NCBI RefSeq assembly: GCF_900291015.1
Contig: NZ_OLKL01000007.1
Location: 1-64,000 of the forward strand
Source of the DNA: Pseudomonas persica
Lineage (GTDB): Bacteria; Pseudomonadota; Gammaproteobacteria; Pseudomonadales; Pseudomonadaceae
Reading direction: 5' to 3'
DNA length: 64,000 bases
Positions 56,747 to 64,000 of the stretch are shown piece after piece. Both the position numbers and the translations under genes were made by a program. Each line of letters opens with the position of its first letter. Within the stretch, counting starts at the first letter, position 1. The notes under the pieces were generated by a model. That model was not told the DNA's origin and did not search any database. It saw nothing but the letters and a program-made list of their open reading frames with translations.

Positions 56747-58669
56747 TTATTGCGATTTCCTGACCCGCAGGTACCATTCCGACAGCAGACGAACCTGTTT
56801 GTCGGTGTAGCCACGCTCCACCATCCGCGTGACGAAGTCGTTGTGTTTCTGTTGGTCCTCCTTGCTGGCCTTGGCGTTGAAGCTGATGACCGGCAGCAGG
56901 TCCTCGGTGTTGGAGAACATTTTCTTCTCGATCACCACCCGCAGCTTTTCGTAGCTCAGCCAGCTCGGGTTCTTACCGTTGTTGTTGGCACGTGCACGCA
57001 GCACGAAGTTGACGATTTCGTTGCGGAAATCTTTCGGGTTGCTGATGCCGGCCGGTTTCTCGATCTTCTCCAGTTCTTCGTTGAGGGCGATACGGTTGAG
57101 GATTTCGCCGGTTTCCGGGTCGCGGTATTCCTGGTCCTGGATCCAGAAGTCGGCGTACAGCACGTAGCGGTCGAAGATGTTCTGGCCGTATTCGCTGTAG
57201 GACTCCAGGTAGGCGGTCTGGATTTCCTTGCCGATGAACTCGATATAGCGCGGGGCCAGGTACTCCTTCAGGTAGCGCAGGTAGCGTTCGCGCACTTCGG
57301 CCGGGAACTGTTCCTGCTCGATCTGCTGTTCCAGCACATACAGCAGGTGCACCGGGTTGGCGGCCACTTCATGCGGGTCGAAGTTGAATACCTTGGACAG
57401 GATCTTGAAGGCGAAGCGGGTCGACAGGCCGTTCATGCCTTCGTCGACGCCGGCGGCATCGCGGTATTCCTGGATCGACTTGGCCTTCGGGTCGGTGTCC
57501 TTGAGGTTTTCCCCATCGTACACCCGCATCTTCGAGTAGATGTTGGAGTTTTCCGGTTCTTTCAGGCGCGACAGCACGGTGAACTGGGCGAGCATCTTCA
57601 GCGTGTCTGGTGCGCAATGGGCCTTGGCCAGCGAGCTGTTGACCAGCAGCTTGTCGTAGATCTTGATTTCGTCGCTGACGCGCAGGCAGTACGGCACCTT
57701 GACGATGTAGATCCGGTCGATGAACGCCTCGTTGTTCTTGTTGTTGCGGAAGGTGTGCCATTCCGATTCGTTGGAGTGGGCCAGCAAAATCCCGGAATAG
57801 GGGATGGCGCCGAGGCCTTCGGTACTGTTGTAGTTGCCTTCCTGGGTGGCGGTAAGCAACGGGTGCAGGACCTTGATCGGGGCCTTGAACATCTCGACGA
57901 ATTCCATCAGGCCCTGGTTGGCCCGGCACAGCGCGCCCGAATAGGCGTACGCGTCGGCGTCGTTCTGCGGGAATTCCTCGAGCTTGCGGATATCCACCTT
58001 ACCGACCAGGGCCGAAATGTCCTGGTTGTTCTCGTCGCCGGGCTCGGTCTTGGCGATGGCGATCTGGTTGAGGATCGATGGGTACAGCTTGACCACCTTG
58101 AACTTGCTGATGTCGCCGCCGAACTCCTGCAGGCGCTTGGTGGCCCAGGGCGACATGATGGTGTTCAGGTAGCGCCGCGGGATGCCGAACTCTTCCTCGA
58201 GGATGGCCCCGTCTTCGGTGGCGTTGAACAGCCCCAGGGGCGACTCGAATACCGGCGAGCCCTTGATGGCGTAGAACGGTACCTTTTCCATCAGCTGCTT
58301 GAGTTTTTCGGCCAGCGACGATTTACCGCCGCCCACCGGGCCCAGCAGATAGAGGATCTGTTTCTTTTCTTCCAGACCTTGGGCGGCGTGGCGGAAGTAG
58401 GACACGATCTGGTCGATGCACTCTTCCATGCCATGGAAGTCGGCAAAGGCCGGATAGCGGCGGATAACCTTGTTGGAGAAGATTCGCGACAGTCTGGAGT
58501 TGGTGGAGGTGTCGATCAGCTCCGGCTCACCGATGGCCAGCAACAGCCGTTCGGCCGCCGATGCGTAGGCACTGCGATCCTCTTTGCACAGCTCGAGGTA
58601 CTCCTGCAGCGAGAGCTCTTCCTGGCGCGTAGACTCGAAACGTTGTTGGAAGTGGCTAAAAATACTCAT
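56747..58669 (-). CDS. prkA: Serine protein kinase PrkA
   Basis: A 640-residue AAA-type protein of the PrkA/YeaG family. The P-loop is LLGPVGGGKSSLAEKLK (about residues 109-125), with Walker-B-like and sensor regions beyond. The C-terminal kinase-like domain carries KILSKVFNFDPHEVAANPVH. It is the first gene of prkA-yeaH-spoVR. GAGGTGA precedes the ATG. A promoter-like CTATTCTT with TTGACC upstream would suit RpoS control. In E. coli YeaG and YeaH respond to nitrogen starvation. Confidence 0.95.
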   Translation of the reverse strand: MSIFSHFQQRFESTRQEELSLQEYLELCKEDRSAYASAAERLLLAIGEPELIDTSTNSRLSRIFSNKVIRRYPAFADFHGMEECIDQIVSYFRHAAQGLEEKKQILYLLGPVGGGKSSLAEKLKQLMEKVPFYAIKGSPVFESPLGLFNATEDGAILEEEFGIPRRYLNTIMSPWATKRLQEFGGDISKFKVVKLYPSILNQIAIAKTEPGDENNQDISALVGKVDIRKLEEFPQNDADAYAYSGALCRANQGLMEFVEMFKAPIKVLHPLLTATQEGNYNSTEGLGAIPYSGILLAHSNESEWHTFRNNKNNEAFIDRIYIVKVPYCLRVSDEIKIYDKLLVNSSLAKAHCAPDTLKMLAQFTVLSRLKEPENSNIYSKMRVYDGENLKDTDPKAKSIQEYRDAAGVDEGMNGLSTRFAFKILSKVFNFDPHEVAANPVHLLYVLEQQIEQEQFPAEVRERYLRYLKEYLAPRYIEFIGKEIQTAYLESYSEYGQNIFDRYVLYADFWIQDQEYRDPETGEILNRIALNEELEKIEKPAGISNPKDFRNEIVNFVLRARANNNGKNPSWLSYEKLRVVIEKKMFSNTEDLLPVISFNAKASKEDQQKHNDFVTRMVERGYTDKQVRLLSEWYLRVRKSQ

Positions 58670-58836
58670 GACGTCACCTCGCTCGATACGTGGAGACGAC
58701 GCCGGATCAGTCAGCTGATGCTGGCATGCAACCGGGTTCGCCGGCTGCTGTATACCCCCCAGAACACCCTGTAACGCTACCGATGACCCGCACGCCGGTG
58801 TACCGGCTCTCCCCTTTTTCTGGATGGCCTGCGCTT

Positions 58837-58864
58837 AAGAATAGTTGGTTATCCGCAAGGTCAA
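58837..58864 (-). promoter_or_regulatory. Candidate promoter of prkA
   Basis: On the minus strand CTATTCTT matches the RpoS-type extended -10 (CTATACTT) in seven of eight bases. TTGACC lies 15 bases upstream of the hexamer. It is about 170 bases before the prkA ATG, inside a gap with no gene. Confidence 0.4.
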
Positions 58865-58952
58865 GGGCGCGGGGCGGAGAAGTTGCGAACGACCGTTCGT
58901 CAGATAAGCCGCAAGCCCGCACGGGGCGCGGGCTGGAGTAAAAATGAAAAAA

Positions 58953-59285
58953 TTATTCGGCAGTGCCCTGGGCCGTCTCGGCCGGGTAGGTGGCGCGCCA
59001 TAGCTCAAAGCCGCCGTCCACGCTGTACACGTCGGAGAAGCCCTGGTTCACCAGGTAGGCGGCAGCGCTCTGGCTGGAATTGCCGTGGTAGCACACCACC
59101 AGGGTCGGAGCATCGAGGTCGGCATTGCGAATGAACTCGGCGACCGAGTGGTTATCCAGATGCCTGGCACCGGTGATATGGCCGGCGGCGAAAGCTTGGG
59201 GGTCGCGAATATCGACGACGACCGCACCTTCTTTCTTGCGAAGCTCCAAGGCCTGGTCGGGAGGGATGCGCTTGAATTCGCTCAT
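58953..59285 (-). CDS. glpE: Thiosulfate sulfurtransferase GlpE (single-domain rhodanese)
   Basis: A 110-residue rhodanese. The active cysteine is C65 in [14 protein letters not shown]. Rhodanese marks are [20 protein letters not shown] and [13 protein letters not shown]. The position of C65 and the size match E. coli GlpE. It follows apaH by 14 bases on the same strand, so it may be the tail of the lptD-surA-pdxA-rsmA-apaGH transcript. Confidence 0.93.
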   Translation of the reverse strand: MSEFKRIPPDQALELRKKEGAVVVDIRDPQAFAAGHITGARHLDNHSVAEFIRNADLDAPTLVVCYHGNSSQSAAAYLVNQGFSDVYSVDGGFELWRATYPAETAQGTAE

Positions 59286-59299
59286 GGGTACTACTTCCT

Positions 59300-60166
59300 T
59301 CAGGTGTGGTCGTTGAGTGTAGTGGGTTGTGCCGGTTGGCGCAGGGTGCCGTCGTCGGCACAGTCACAGCGGTGGTACTCGCCGCTGTCGACGTTGTACA
59401 GGGTCATGGCGCCGCCCCACACGCAACCGGTGTCCAGGGCGATGATGCCGGGCTCGTTTACCTGCCCCTGCAGGGCGGCCCAGTGGCCGAAGATGATCTT
59501 CACGTGGCGTGAGCGGCGGTCCTTGTGCGCGAACCAGGGCTTGTAGCCTTTGGGCGCGGTCTCCAGGCCTTCCTTGCTCTTGAGGTCGAGCTTGCCCTCG
59601 GCGGTGCAGAAGCGCATGCGCGTGAGGTAATTGGTGATGACCCGCAGGCGTTCGATGCCGTTGAGGTTCTTGGTCCACTTGTTCGGCTCGTTGCCGTACA
59701 TGCCGTCCAGATACAGCTTCAGACGCTCGTCGTCGCGCAGCACTTCCTCGACCTCGGCGGCCAGCGCCAGGGCTTTGCCCAAAGTCCATTGCGGCGGAAT
59801 GCCGGCGTGCACCAGGGCAATGCCACGGGGCTCGTCGTAGTGCAGCAGCTTTTGCTGGCGCAGCCAGTCGAACAGCAGGTCGGCGTCCGGCGCTTCGATG
59901 ATCTCGCGCAGGGTGTCGCTTTTCTTCAAGCGTTCGACGTTGTGCCAGGCGGCCAGCAGGTGCAGGTCATGGTTGCCCAGCACGCACACCAGCGACTGGC
60001 GGATCGAATAAAGGAAGCGCAGGGTTTGCAGTGACTCGGGGCCGCGGTTGACCAGGTCGCCGACCAGCCACAGGCGGTCGACGGCGGGGTTGAAGTTGAC
60101 TCGTTCGAGTAGGCACTTGAGTGGCTGCAGGCAGCCCTGCAGGTCACCGACGGCGTAGGTAGCCAT
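59300..60166 (-). CDS. apaH: Diadenosine tetraphosphatase (symmetrical)
   Basis: Metallophosphatase of 288 residues that splits Ap4A into two ADP. Motifs are [27 protein letters not shown] and [11 protein letters not shown], the PPP-type metal ligands. VHAGIPPQW and FGHWAALQG carry the later histidines. The ATG shares a base with the apaG stop (TGATG). Confidence 0.97.
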   Translation of the reverse strand: MATYAVGDLQGCLQPLKCLLERVNFNPAVDRLWLVGDLVNRGPESLQTLRFLYSIRQSLVCVLGNHDLHLLAAWHNVERLKKSDTLREIIEAPDADLLFDWLRQQKLLHYDEPRGIALVHAGIPPQWTLGKALALAAEVEEVLRDDERLKLYLDGMYGNEPNKWTKNLNGIERLRVITNYLTRMRFCTAEGKLDLKSKEGLETAPKGYKPWFAHKDRRSRHVKIIFGHWAALQGQVNEPGIIALDTGCVWGGAMTLYNVDSGEYHRCDCADDGTLRQPAQPTTLNDHT

Positions 60167-60546
60167 CAGTGCAGTGCCCCGGGCACCGCCAGGCGGAAGG
60201 GGGCGATCTCGGCATCGAAGCGTTTGCCGTCTTCGGCGAACATCTGGTAGCTGCCCTGCATGGTGCCCACGCGGGTGCTGATCACCGCGCCGCTGCTGTA
60301 GGTGTGGCTCTGGCCCGGGTCGATATTGGGCTGTTGGCCGACTACACCGGCGCCGCGCACTTCCTCGACCTCGCCGTCACCGTTGGTGATCAGCCAGTGG
60401 CGTGACAGCAGCTTGGCCTTGAGCGAGCCATTGTTCTGCACGGTAATGGTGTAGGCGAAAGCGAAACGACTGTTTTCGGGGTCGGATTGTTCTTTGAGGT
60501 AGCGGGTCACGACGCTGACGTCGATCTGATAGCGGGGGTCGGACAT
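60166..60546 (-). CDS. apaG: ApaG protein
   Basis: A 126-residue beta-sandwich protein of the ApaG/FN3-like family, with [20 protein letters not shown], the [20 protein letters not shown] loop and [14 protein letters not shown]. The function is unclear, though it is conserved next to apaH. The ATG at 60546 gives the family length. Coupled to apaH by TGATG. Confidence 0.95.
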
Positions 60547-60643
60547 GCAAGGGCCTTGGGCGAACTGACGCAATAATGCAGTCTAGGCCATTGAGAGGGG
60601 GGAGGGCCAGCGGTGCAGGGGCTTGAGGTCTTTGTTGTCAGTG

Positions 60644-60741
60644 CCGGCCCTTTCGCGGGTAAACCCGCTCCCACAGGGAACACACAGATTTCAAGGATTG
60701 TGCGATTCCTGTGGGAGCGGGTTTACCCGCGAAGAGGCCGG
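60644..60741. repeat. REP pair, inverted
   Basis: Copies at 60644-60677 and 60708-60741 between rsmA and apaG on the same strand, so transcripts must read through or stop here. Confidence 0.92.
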
Positions 60742-60752
60742 TACAGGCGATA

Positions 60753-61553
60753 TCAGGCTTGCTGATCGGCCAACTGGTCAGCCAGGCGCACGAAGGCGGC
60801 CAGGTCCAGTTGCTCAGGGCGCAGGCTGCCGTCCACCCCGGCCGCTTCGATGGCCGCGCTGTCGAGCAGGCCTTTCATGGTATTGCGCAGGGTCTTGCGG
60901 CGCTGGTTGAAGGCTTCGCGTACCACCTGCTCCAGCAGCTTTGCGTCCTTGGCCGGGTACGGCAGCACTTCGTGCGGTACCAGGCGGACGATGGCCGAGT
61001 CCACTTTCGGCGGCGGGTTGAAGGCGCCAGGGCCAACGTTGAACAGGTGCTCGACCCGGCAGTGGTACTGCACCATGATCGACAAACGCCCCCAGTCGCC
61101 ACCGCCAGGGCCGGCGGCCATGCGCTCGACCACTTCCTTCTGCAGCATGAAGTGCATGTCGCGGATCAGCCCGGCATGGCTGAGCAGGTGGAAGATCAGT
61201 GGGGTGGAGATGTTGTAGGGCAGGTTGCCCACCACCTTGAGGCTACGCGGTGGCACGCCCAGCTGGTTGAAGTCGAACTTCAGGGCGTCGCCCTGGTGCA
61301 GGCGGAAATTGCTGCGGCCGGCGAACTTGTGCTGCAGGATCGGCACCAGGTCCTTGTCCAGTTCCACCACGTCCAGCTGTGCGCCGCTACCCAGCAGGCC
61401 TTCGGTCAGGGCGCCCTGGCCCGGGCCGATTTCCAGCAGATGTTCGCCAGCCTTGGCGTTGATGGCACGCAGGATGCGGTCGATGATGCCGGCGTCGTGC
61501 AGGAAGTTCTGGCCGAAGCGCTTGCGCGCCCGGTGTTGGTATTGCTCGTTCAT
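60753..61553 (-). CDS. rsmA: 16S rRNA dimethyltransferase RsmA (KsgA)
   Basis: Methylates the two adenines of the 3' hairpin of 16S rRNA. The 266-residue protein has [22 protein letters not shown] motif [17 protein letters not shown], and the catalytic [15 protein letters not shown]. The C-terminal [14 protein letters not shown] is also present. The ATG overlaps the pdxA stop (ATGA). This is the rRNA enzyme, not the CsrA-like RsmA bound by RsmY. Confidence 0.97.
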   Translation of the reverse strand: MNEQYQHRARKRFGQNFLHDAGIIDRILRAINAKAGEHLLEIGPGQGALTEGLLGSGAQLDVVELDKDLVPILQHKFAGRSNFRLHQGDALKFDFNQLGVPPRSLKVVGNLPYNISTPLIFHLLSHAGLIRDMHFMLQKEVVERMAAGPGGGDWGRLSIMVQYHCRVEHLFNVGPGAFNPPPKVDSAIVRLVPHEVLPYPAKDAKLLEQVVREAFNQRRKTLRNTMKGLLDSAAIEAAGVDGSLRPEQLDLAAFVRLADQLADQQA

Positions 61554-62539
61554 GGTCGGTTCTCGGCCATCTGGTAGGCGGTTTCCAGCGCGACGCGCAG
61601 GCTGCCGGTGTCGACCTTGCCGGTGCCGGCCAGGTCCAGGGCGGTGCCGTGGTCGACCGACGTGCGGATGATCGGCAGGCCCAGGGTCACGTTGACCGCA
61701 GCACCGAAGCCTTTGTACTTGAGTACGGGCAGGCCCTGGTCGTGGTACATCGCCAGCACCGCGTCGCAGTGCTCCAGATATTTGGGGGTAAACAGGGTAT
61801 CGGCCGGCAGCGGCCCGCGCAGGTCCATGCCTTCGGTGCGCAGGCGGGCCAGGGTCGGCTCGATGATGTCGATTTCCTCGCGGCCCAGGTGGCCGCCCTC
61901 ACCCGCGTGCGGGTTGAGACCGCACACCAGGATGCGCGGGTTGGCAATGCCGAACTTGTCGCGCATGTCGGCATGCAGGATACGGGTTACACGTTCGACG
62001 CGCTCGGCAGTGATGGCGCCGGCAATCTCGCGCAGCGGCAGGTGCGTGGTCACCAGGGCCACGCGCAGGCCACGGGTGGCCAGCAGCATCACCACTTGCG
62101 CGGTGTGGGTCAGTTCGGCGAGGAATTCGGTATGCCCGGAGAAGGCGATACCACTTTCGTTGATCACGCCCTTGTGTACAGGGGCGGTGATCATCCCGGC
62201 GAAATGCCCGTCCAGGCAGCCTTGCCCGGCACGGGTCAGGGTTTCCAGCACGAACGCAGCGTTGGCCTTGTCGAGCTGGCCTGGCACTACCGCGGCCGCC
62301 AGGGGGGTATCCCAGACGTACAGGCTACCCGCTGGCGCCGGCTGCTCGGGCCATTGGCCCGGCGCTACCGGCAGCAGGTTGACGGCCAGCCCCAGCTGCG
62401 TGGCCCGCTCGGCGAGCAGGTCACGGCTGGTGATGGCGATCAGGGGGTGGGGCTGGGCGTCTGCGGCGAGCAGCAGGCACAGGTCGGGGCCTATGCCGGC
62501 CGGCTCGCCGGGGGTGACGGCGAAGCGCAGGGGCTTCAC
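61550..62539 (-). CDS. pdxA: 4-hydroxythreonine-4-phosphate dehydrogenase
   Basis: Pyridoxal-phosphate pathway enzyme of 329 residues. The N-terminus is [19 protein letters not shown]. Metal histidines lie in [19 protein letters not shown] and [20 protein letters not shown]. The conserved [16 protein letters not shown] and [20 protein letters not shown] follow. The start is GTG, overlapping the surA stop as GTGA. Confidence 0.97.
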   Translation of the reverse strand: MKPLRFAVTPGEPAGIGPDLCLLLAADAQPHPLIAITSRDLLAERATQLGLAVNLLPVAPGQWPEQPAPAGSLYVWDTPLAAAVVPGQLDKANAAFVLETLTRAGQGCLDGHFAGMITAPVHKGVINESGIAFSGHTEFLAELTHTAQVVMLLATRGLRVALVTTHLPLREIAGAITAERVERVTRILHADMRDKFGIANPRILVCGLNPHAGEGGHLGREEIDIIEPTLARLRTEGMDLRGPLPADTLFTPKYLEHCDAVLAMYHDQGLPVLKYKGFGAAVNVTLGLPIIRTSVDHGTALDLAGTGKVDTGSLRVALETAYQMAENRP

Positions 62540-63861
62540 TGGGCGGCCTGGTCAGCGCCAGGCAGCTTGATTTCTACGTAGGCCTCGTCGCGGATCTGGC
62601 GCAGCCAGGTCTGCAGCTCTTCGTCGTACTTGCGGTTGCGCAGTACGTTCATGGCCTGCTGTTCACGAGCCTGCTCGGTGCTGTCGGTGGCGCGGCGGCC
62701 CAGCACTTCCAGGACATGCCAGCCGTACTGGGTCTTGAACGGGCGGGTGACTTCGCCTTGGGCGGCGTTGGCCATCTGCTCGCGGAACTCCGGTACCAGG
62801 CTGTTCGGGTCAACCCAGTTGAGGTCGCCGCCGTTGAGCGCCGAACTCGGGTCTTCCGAGAAGCTCTTCGCCAGCTCGGCGAAGTCTTCACCGTTCTTGA
62901 TGCGATCGTACAGGCGCTCGGCCAGTTGTTCGGTGGCCGCATCGCTGCGGATTTCGCTTGGCTTGATCAGGATGTGGCGTACGTGCACTTCGTCACGCAG
63001 CACGTTCTCGCTGCCACCGCGCTTCTCCTCGAGCTTGAGGATGATGAAGCCGTTGGGGATGCGAATGGGCTGGGTGATGTCGCCCACCGCCATGCTGCTG
63101 AGCATCTTGGCGAAGTCTGGCGGCAGCTGGCCGGCTTTACGCCAGCCCATCTCGCCGCCTTCCAGGGCGTTTTCGCTGGCGGAGCGGGCAATGGCCATCT
63201 GGCCGAAGTCCGCGCCCTGCTTGAGCTGCTGGTACACATCGCCGACCTGGCGTGCGGCGGTCTGGATGGCTTCCGAGTTGGCCGCTTCCGGGGTCGGGAT
63301 CAGGATGTTGGCCAGACGGTACTCTTCCGACATCTGCATCTTGCCCAGGTCGGAGTTGAGGAAGTTCTTCACTTCCTGCTCGGACACCTGGATGCGCTCG
63401 GCCACGCGGCGCTGGCGCACGCGGCTGATGATCATCTCGCGCTTGACCTGCTCGCGGGCGTCGTCGAACGACAGGCCGTCACGGGCCAGGGCGGCGCGGA
63501 ACTGGTCCAGCGACATGCCGTTGCGCTGGGCAATGGTGCCGATGGCCTGGTTCAGCTCTTCGTCAGTGATGCGGATGCCGGAGCGCTCGCCGATCTGCAG
63601 CTGCAGGTTCTCGACGATCAGGCGCTCCAGCACCTGCTGGTCCAGCGCGCCGGCCGGCGGCATGCCGCCGCCGCGCTTGGCGATGGTTTGCTGGACCTCG
63701 CGGACACGCTGGTCCAGCTGGCTTTGCATGACCACGTCGTTGTCGACGATGGCCACCACGCGATCAAGAGGTTGCACCGCGGCATGCACCGCGCCACTCA
63801 GCAATGCAACGCCCAGCAACGCCGGGCGCAGTCGATCAATAAGCTTGGTCTTCACGTTCAC
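62536..63861 (-). CDS. surA: Periplasmic chaperone / peptidyl-prolyl isomerase SurA
   Basis: Outer-membrane protein chaperone of up to 441 residues. A signal peptide is seen ([17 protein letters not shown], cleavage after about residue 28). The N-terminal chaperone domain runs to about 175. It is followed by two parvulin domains (about 176-275, and about 285-385 with [12 protein letters not shown] and [11 protein letters not shown]) and a short C-terminal tail. Two GTG codons compete: 63861 (with AAGG close by) and 63855 (439 residues, the family start). Both overlap the lptD 3' end. Confidence 0.96.
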   Translation of the reverse strand: MNVKTKLIDRLRPALLGVALLSGAVHAAVQPLDRVVAIVDNDVVMQSQLDQRVREVQQTIAKRGGGMPPAGALDQQVLERLIVENLQLQIGERSGIRITDEELNQAIGTIAQRNGMSLDQFRAALARDGLSFDDAREQVKREMIISRVRQRRVAERIQVSEQEVKNFLNSDLGKMQMSEEYRLANILIPTPEAANSEAIQTAARQVGDVYQQLKQGADFGQMAIARSASENALEGGEMGWRKAGQLPPDFAKMLSSMAVGDITQPIRIPNGFIILKLEEKRGGSENVLRDEVHVRHILIKPSEIRSDAATEQLAERLYDRIKNGEDFAELAKSFSEDPSSALNGGDLNWVDPNSLVPEFREQMANAAQGEVTRPFKTQYGWHVLEVLGRRATDSTEQAREQQAMNVLRNRKYDEELQTWLRQIRDEAYVEIKLPGADQAAQ

Positions 63862-64000
63862 GGTAACCTTGAATGCCTTGGTCGAGGAAAGACTCGACCT
63901 TGTTGCCGACTACACCACCGAGGCCTTTCAGGACGATCTGAAGGAAGATGCCGTGGTCGCCTTTTTCGTTCGTCGGAAGGGCTTGGCTGAAGTCGTCGTA
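63836..64000 (-). CDS. lptD: LPS-assembly protein LptD, C-terminal fragment
   Basis: The last 54 codons of an open frame that runs off the right edge. It includes [20 protein letters not shown] and ends [11 protein letters not shown] before TGA. This is the end of the LptD (OstA) outer-membrane barrel that inserts lipopolysaccharide. It overlaps the surA start by 26 bases in another frame. The lptD-surA-pdxA order supports the call. Confidence 0.9.
   Translation of the reverse strand, partial: YDDFSQALPTNEKGDHGIFLQIVLKGLGGVVGNKVESFLDQGIQGYREREDQAY

Noticed and set aside
58690..58941. 83-codon plus-strand frame between prkA and glpE
   Set aside because: No ribosome site or domain, arginine- and proline-rich shadow composition, and it overlaps the likely prkA promoter.

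Overview
The window is a GC-rich chromosomal segment from a fluorescent pseudomonad, most likely the Pseudomonas putida group. The evidence is gene order and near-identical protein types: fecI/fecR, glcB, bioBFHCD, rsmY, pqqFABCDE, a lysine monooxygenase/amidase pair, rpsU-dnaG-rpoD, spoVR-yeaH-prkA and lptD-surA-pdxA-rsmA-apaG-apaH. It also carries many copies of the pseudomonad REP palindrome (core GGGAGCGGGTTTACCCGC or close variants). The segment is almost wholly core genome. I see no phage, insertion sequence, CRISPR array or plasmid gene.

Layout. 0.1-1.7 kb: an iron-type ECF sigma factor and its FecR regulator (minus strand). 1.9-5.2 kb: a DnaQ-like exonuclease coupled to a CBS/cyclic-nucleotide/nucleotidyltransferase protein, and a divergent single-domain response regulator. 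5.3-9.6 kb: malate synthase G, a GcvR-like ACT protein and RarD. 9.8-12.2 kb: an AT-richer 812-residue protein of unknown role, the clearest accessory gene. 12.6-15.4 kb: an SrkA-type kinase, ModE and ComF. 15.5-20.0 kb: bioB-bioF-bioH-bioC-bioD under a BirA-type operator that lies inside the start of divergent comF. 20.2-26.1 kb: a small flagellar-rod-like protein and two acyl-CoA dehydrogenases flanking a membrane diguanylate cyclase. 26.2-26.4 kb: the Gac/Rsm small RNA rsmY with its GacA box. 26.4-29.2 kb: a LysR regulator, a class III aminotransferase and a Pmp3-type membrane peptide. 29.3-36.9 kb: PQQ biosynthesis (pqqF, pqqA, pqqB, pqqC, pqqD, pqqE) ending in an S9 peptidase, with an attenuator-like terminator after pqqA. 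37.0-41.1 kb: davA/davB lysine catabolism, a perfect 73-bp inverted repeat, a structured (pseudoknot-capable) leader before a DUF3077-type gene, and an Lrp-type regulator. 41.3-45.1 kb: a CAT-anticodon tRNA and a 1247-residue SBP/PAS/GGDEF/EAL sensor. 45.4-49.8 kb: rpoD, dnaG, rpsU. 50-53.7 kb: tsaD, plsY, folB, folK, cca. 53.8-58.7 kb: spoVR, yeaH, prkA. 59-64 kb: glpE, apaH, apaG, rsmA, pdxA, surA and the 3' end of lptD.

Several units are translationally coupled by 1-35 base overlaps: fecI/fecR, CBS protein/exonuclease, bioF/bioH/bioC, pqqC/pqqD/pqqE/peptidase, folB/folK, yeaH/spoVR, apaG/apaH and lptD/surA/pdxA/rsmA. Intergenic space is dominated by REP pairs in inverted orientation. The least explained pieces are the 812-residue protein, the 73-bp inverted repeat and the pseudoknot-like leader at 40.1-40.25 kb. 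Product names rest on motif recognition by eye, not on database searches.
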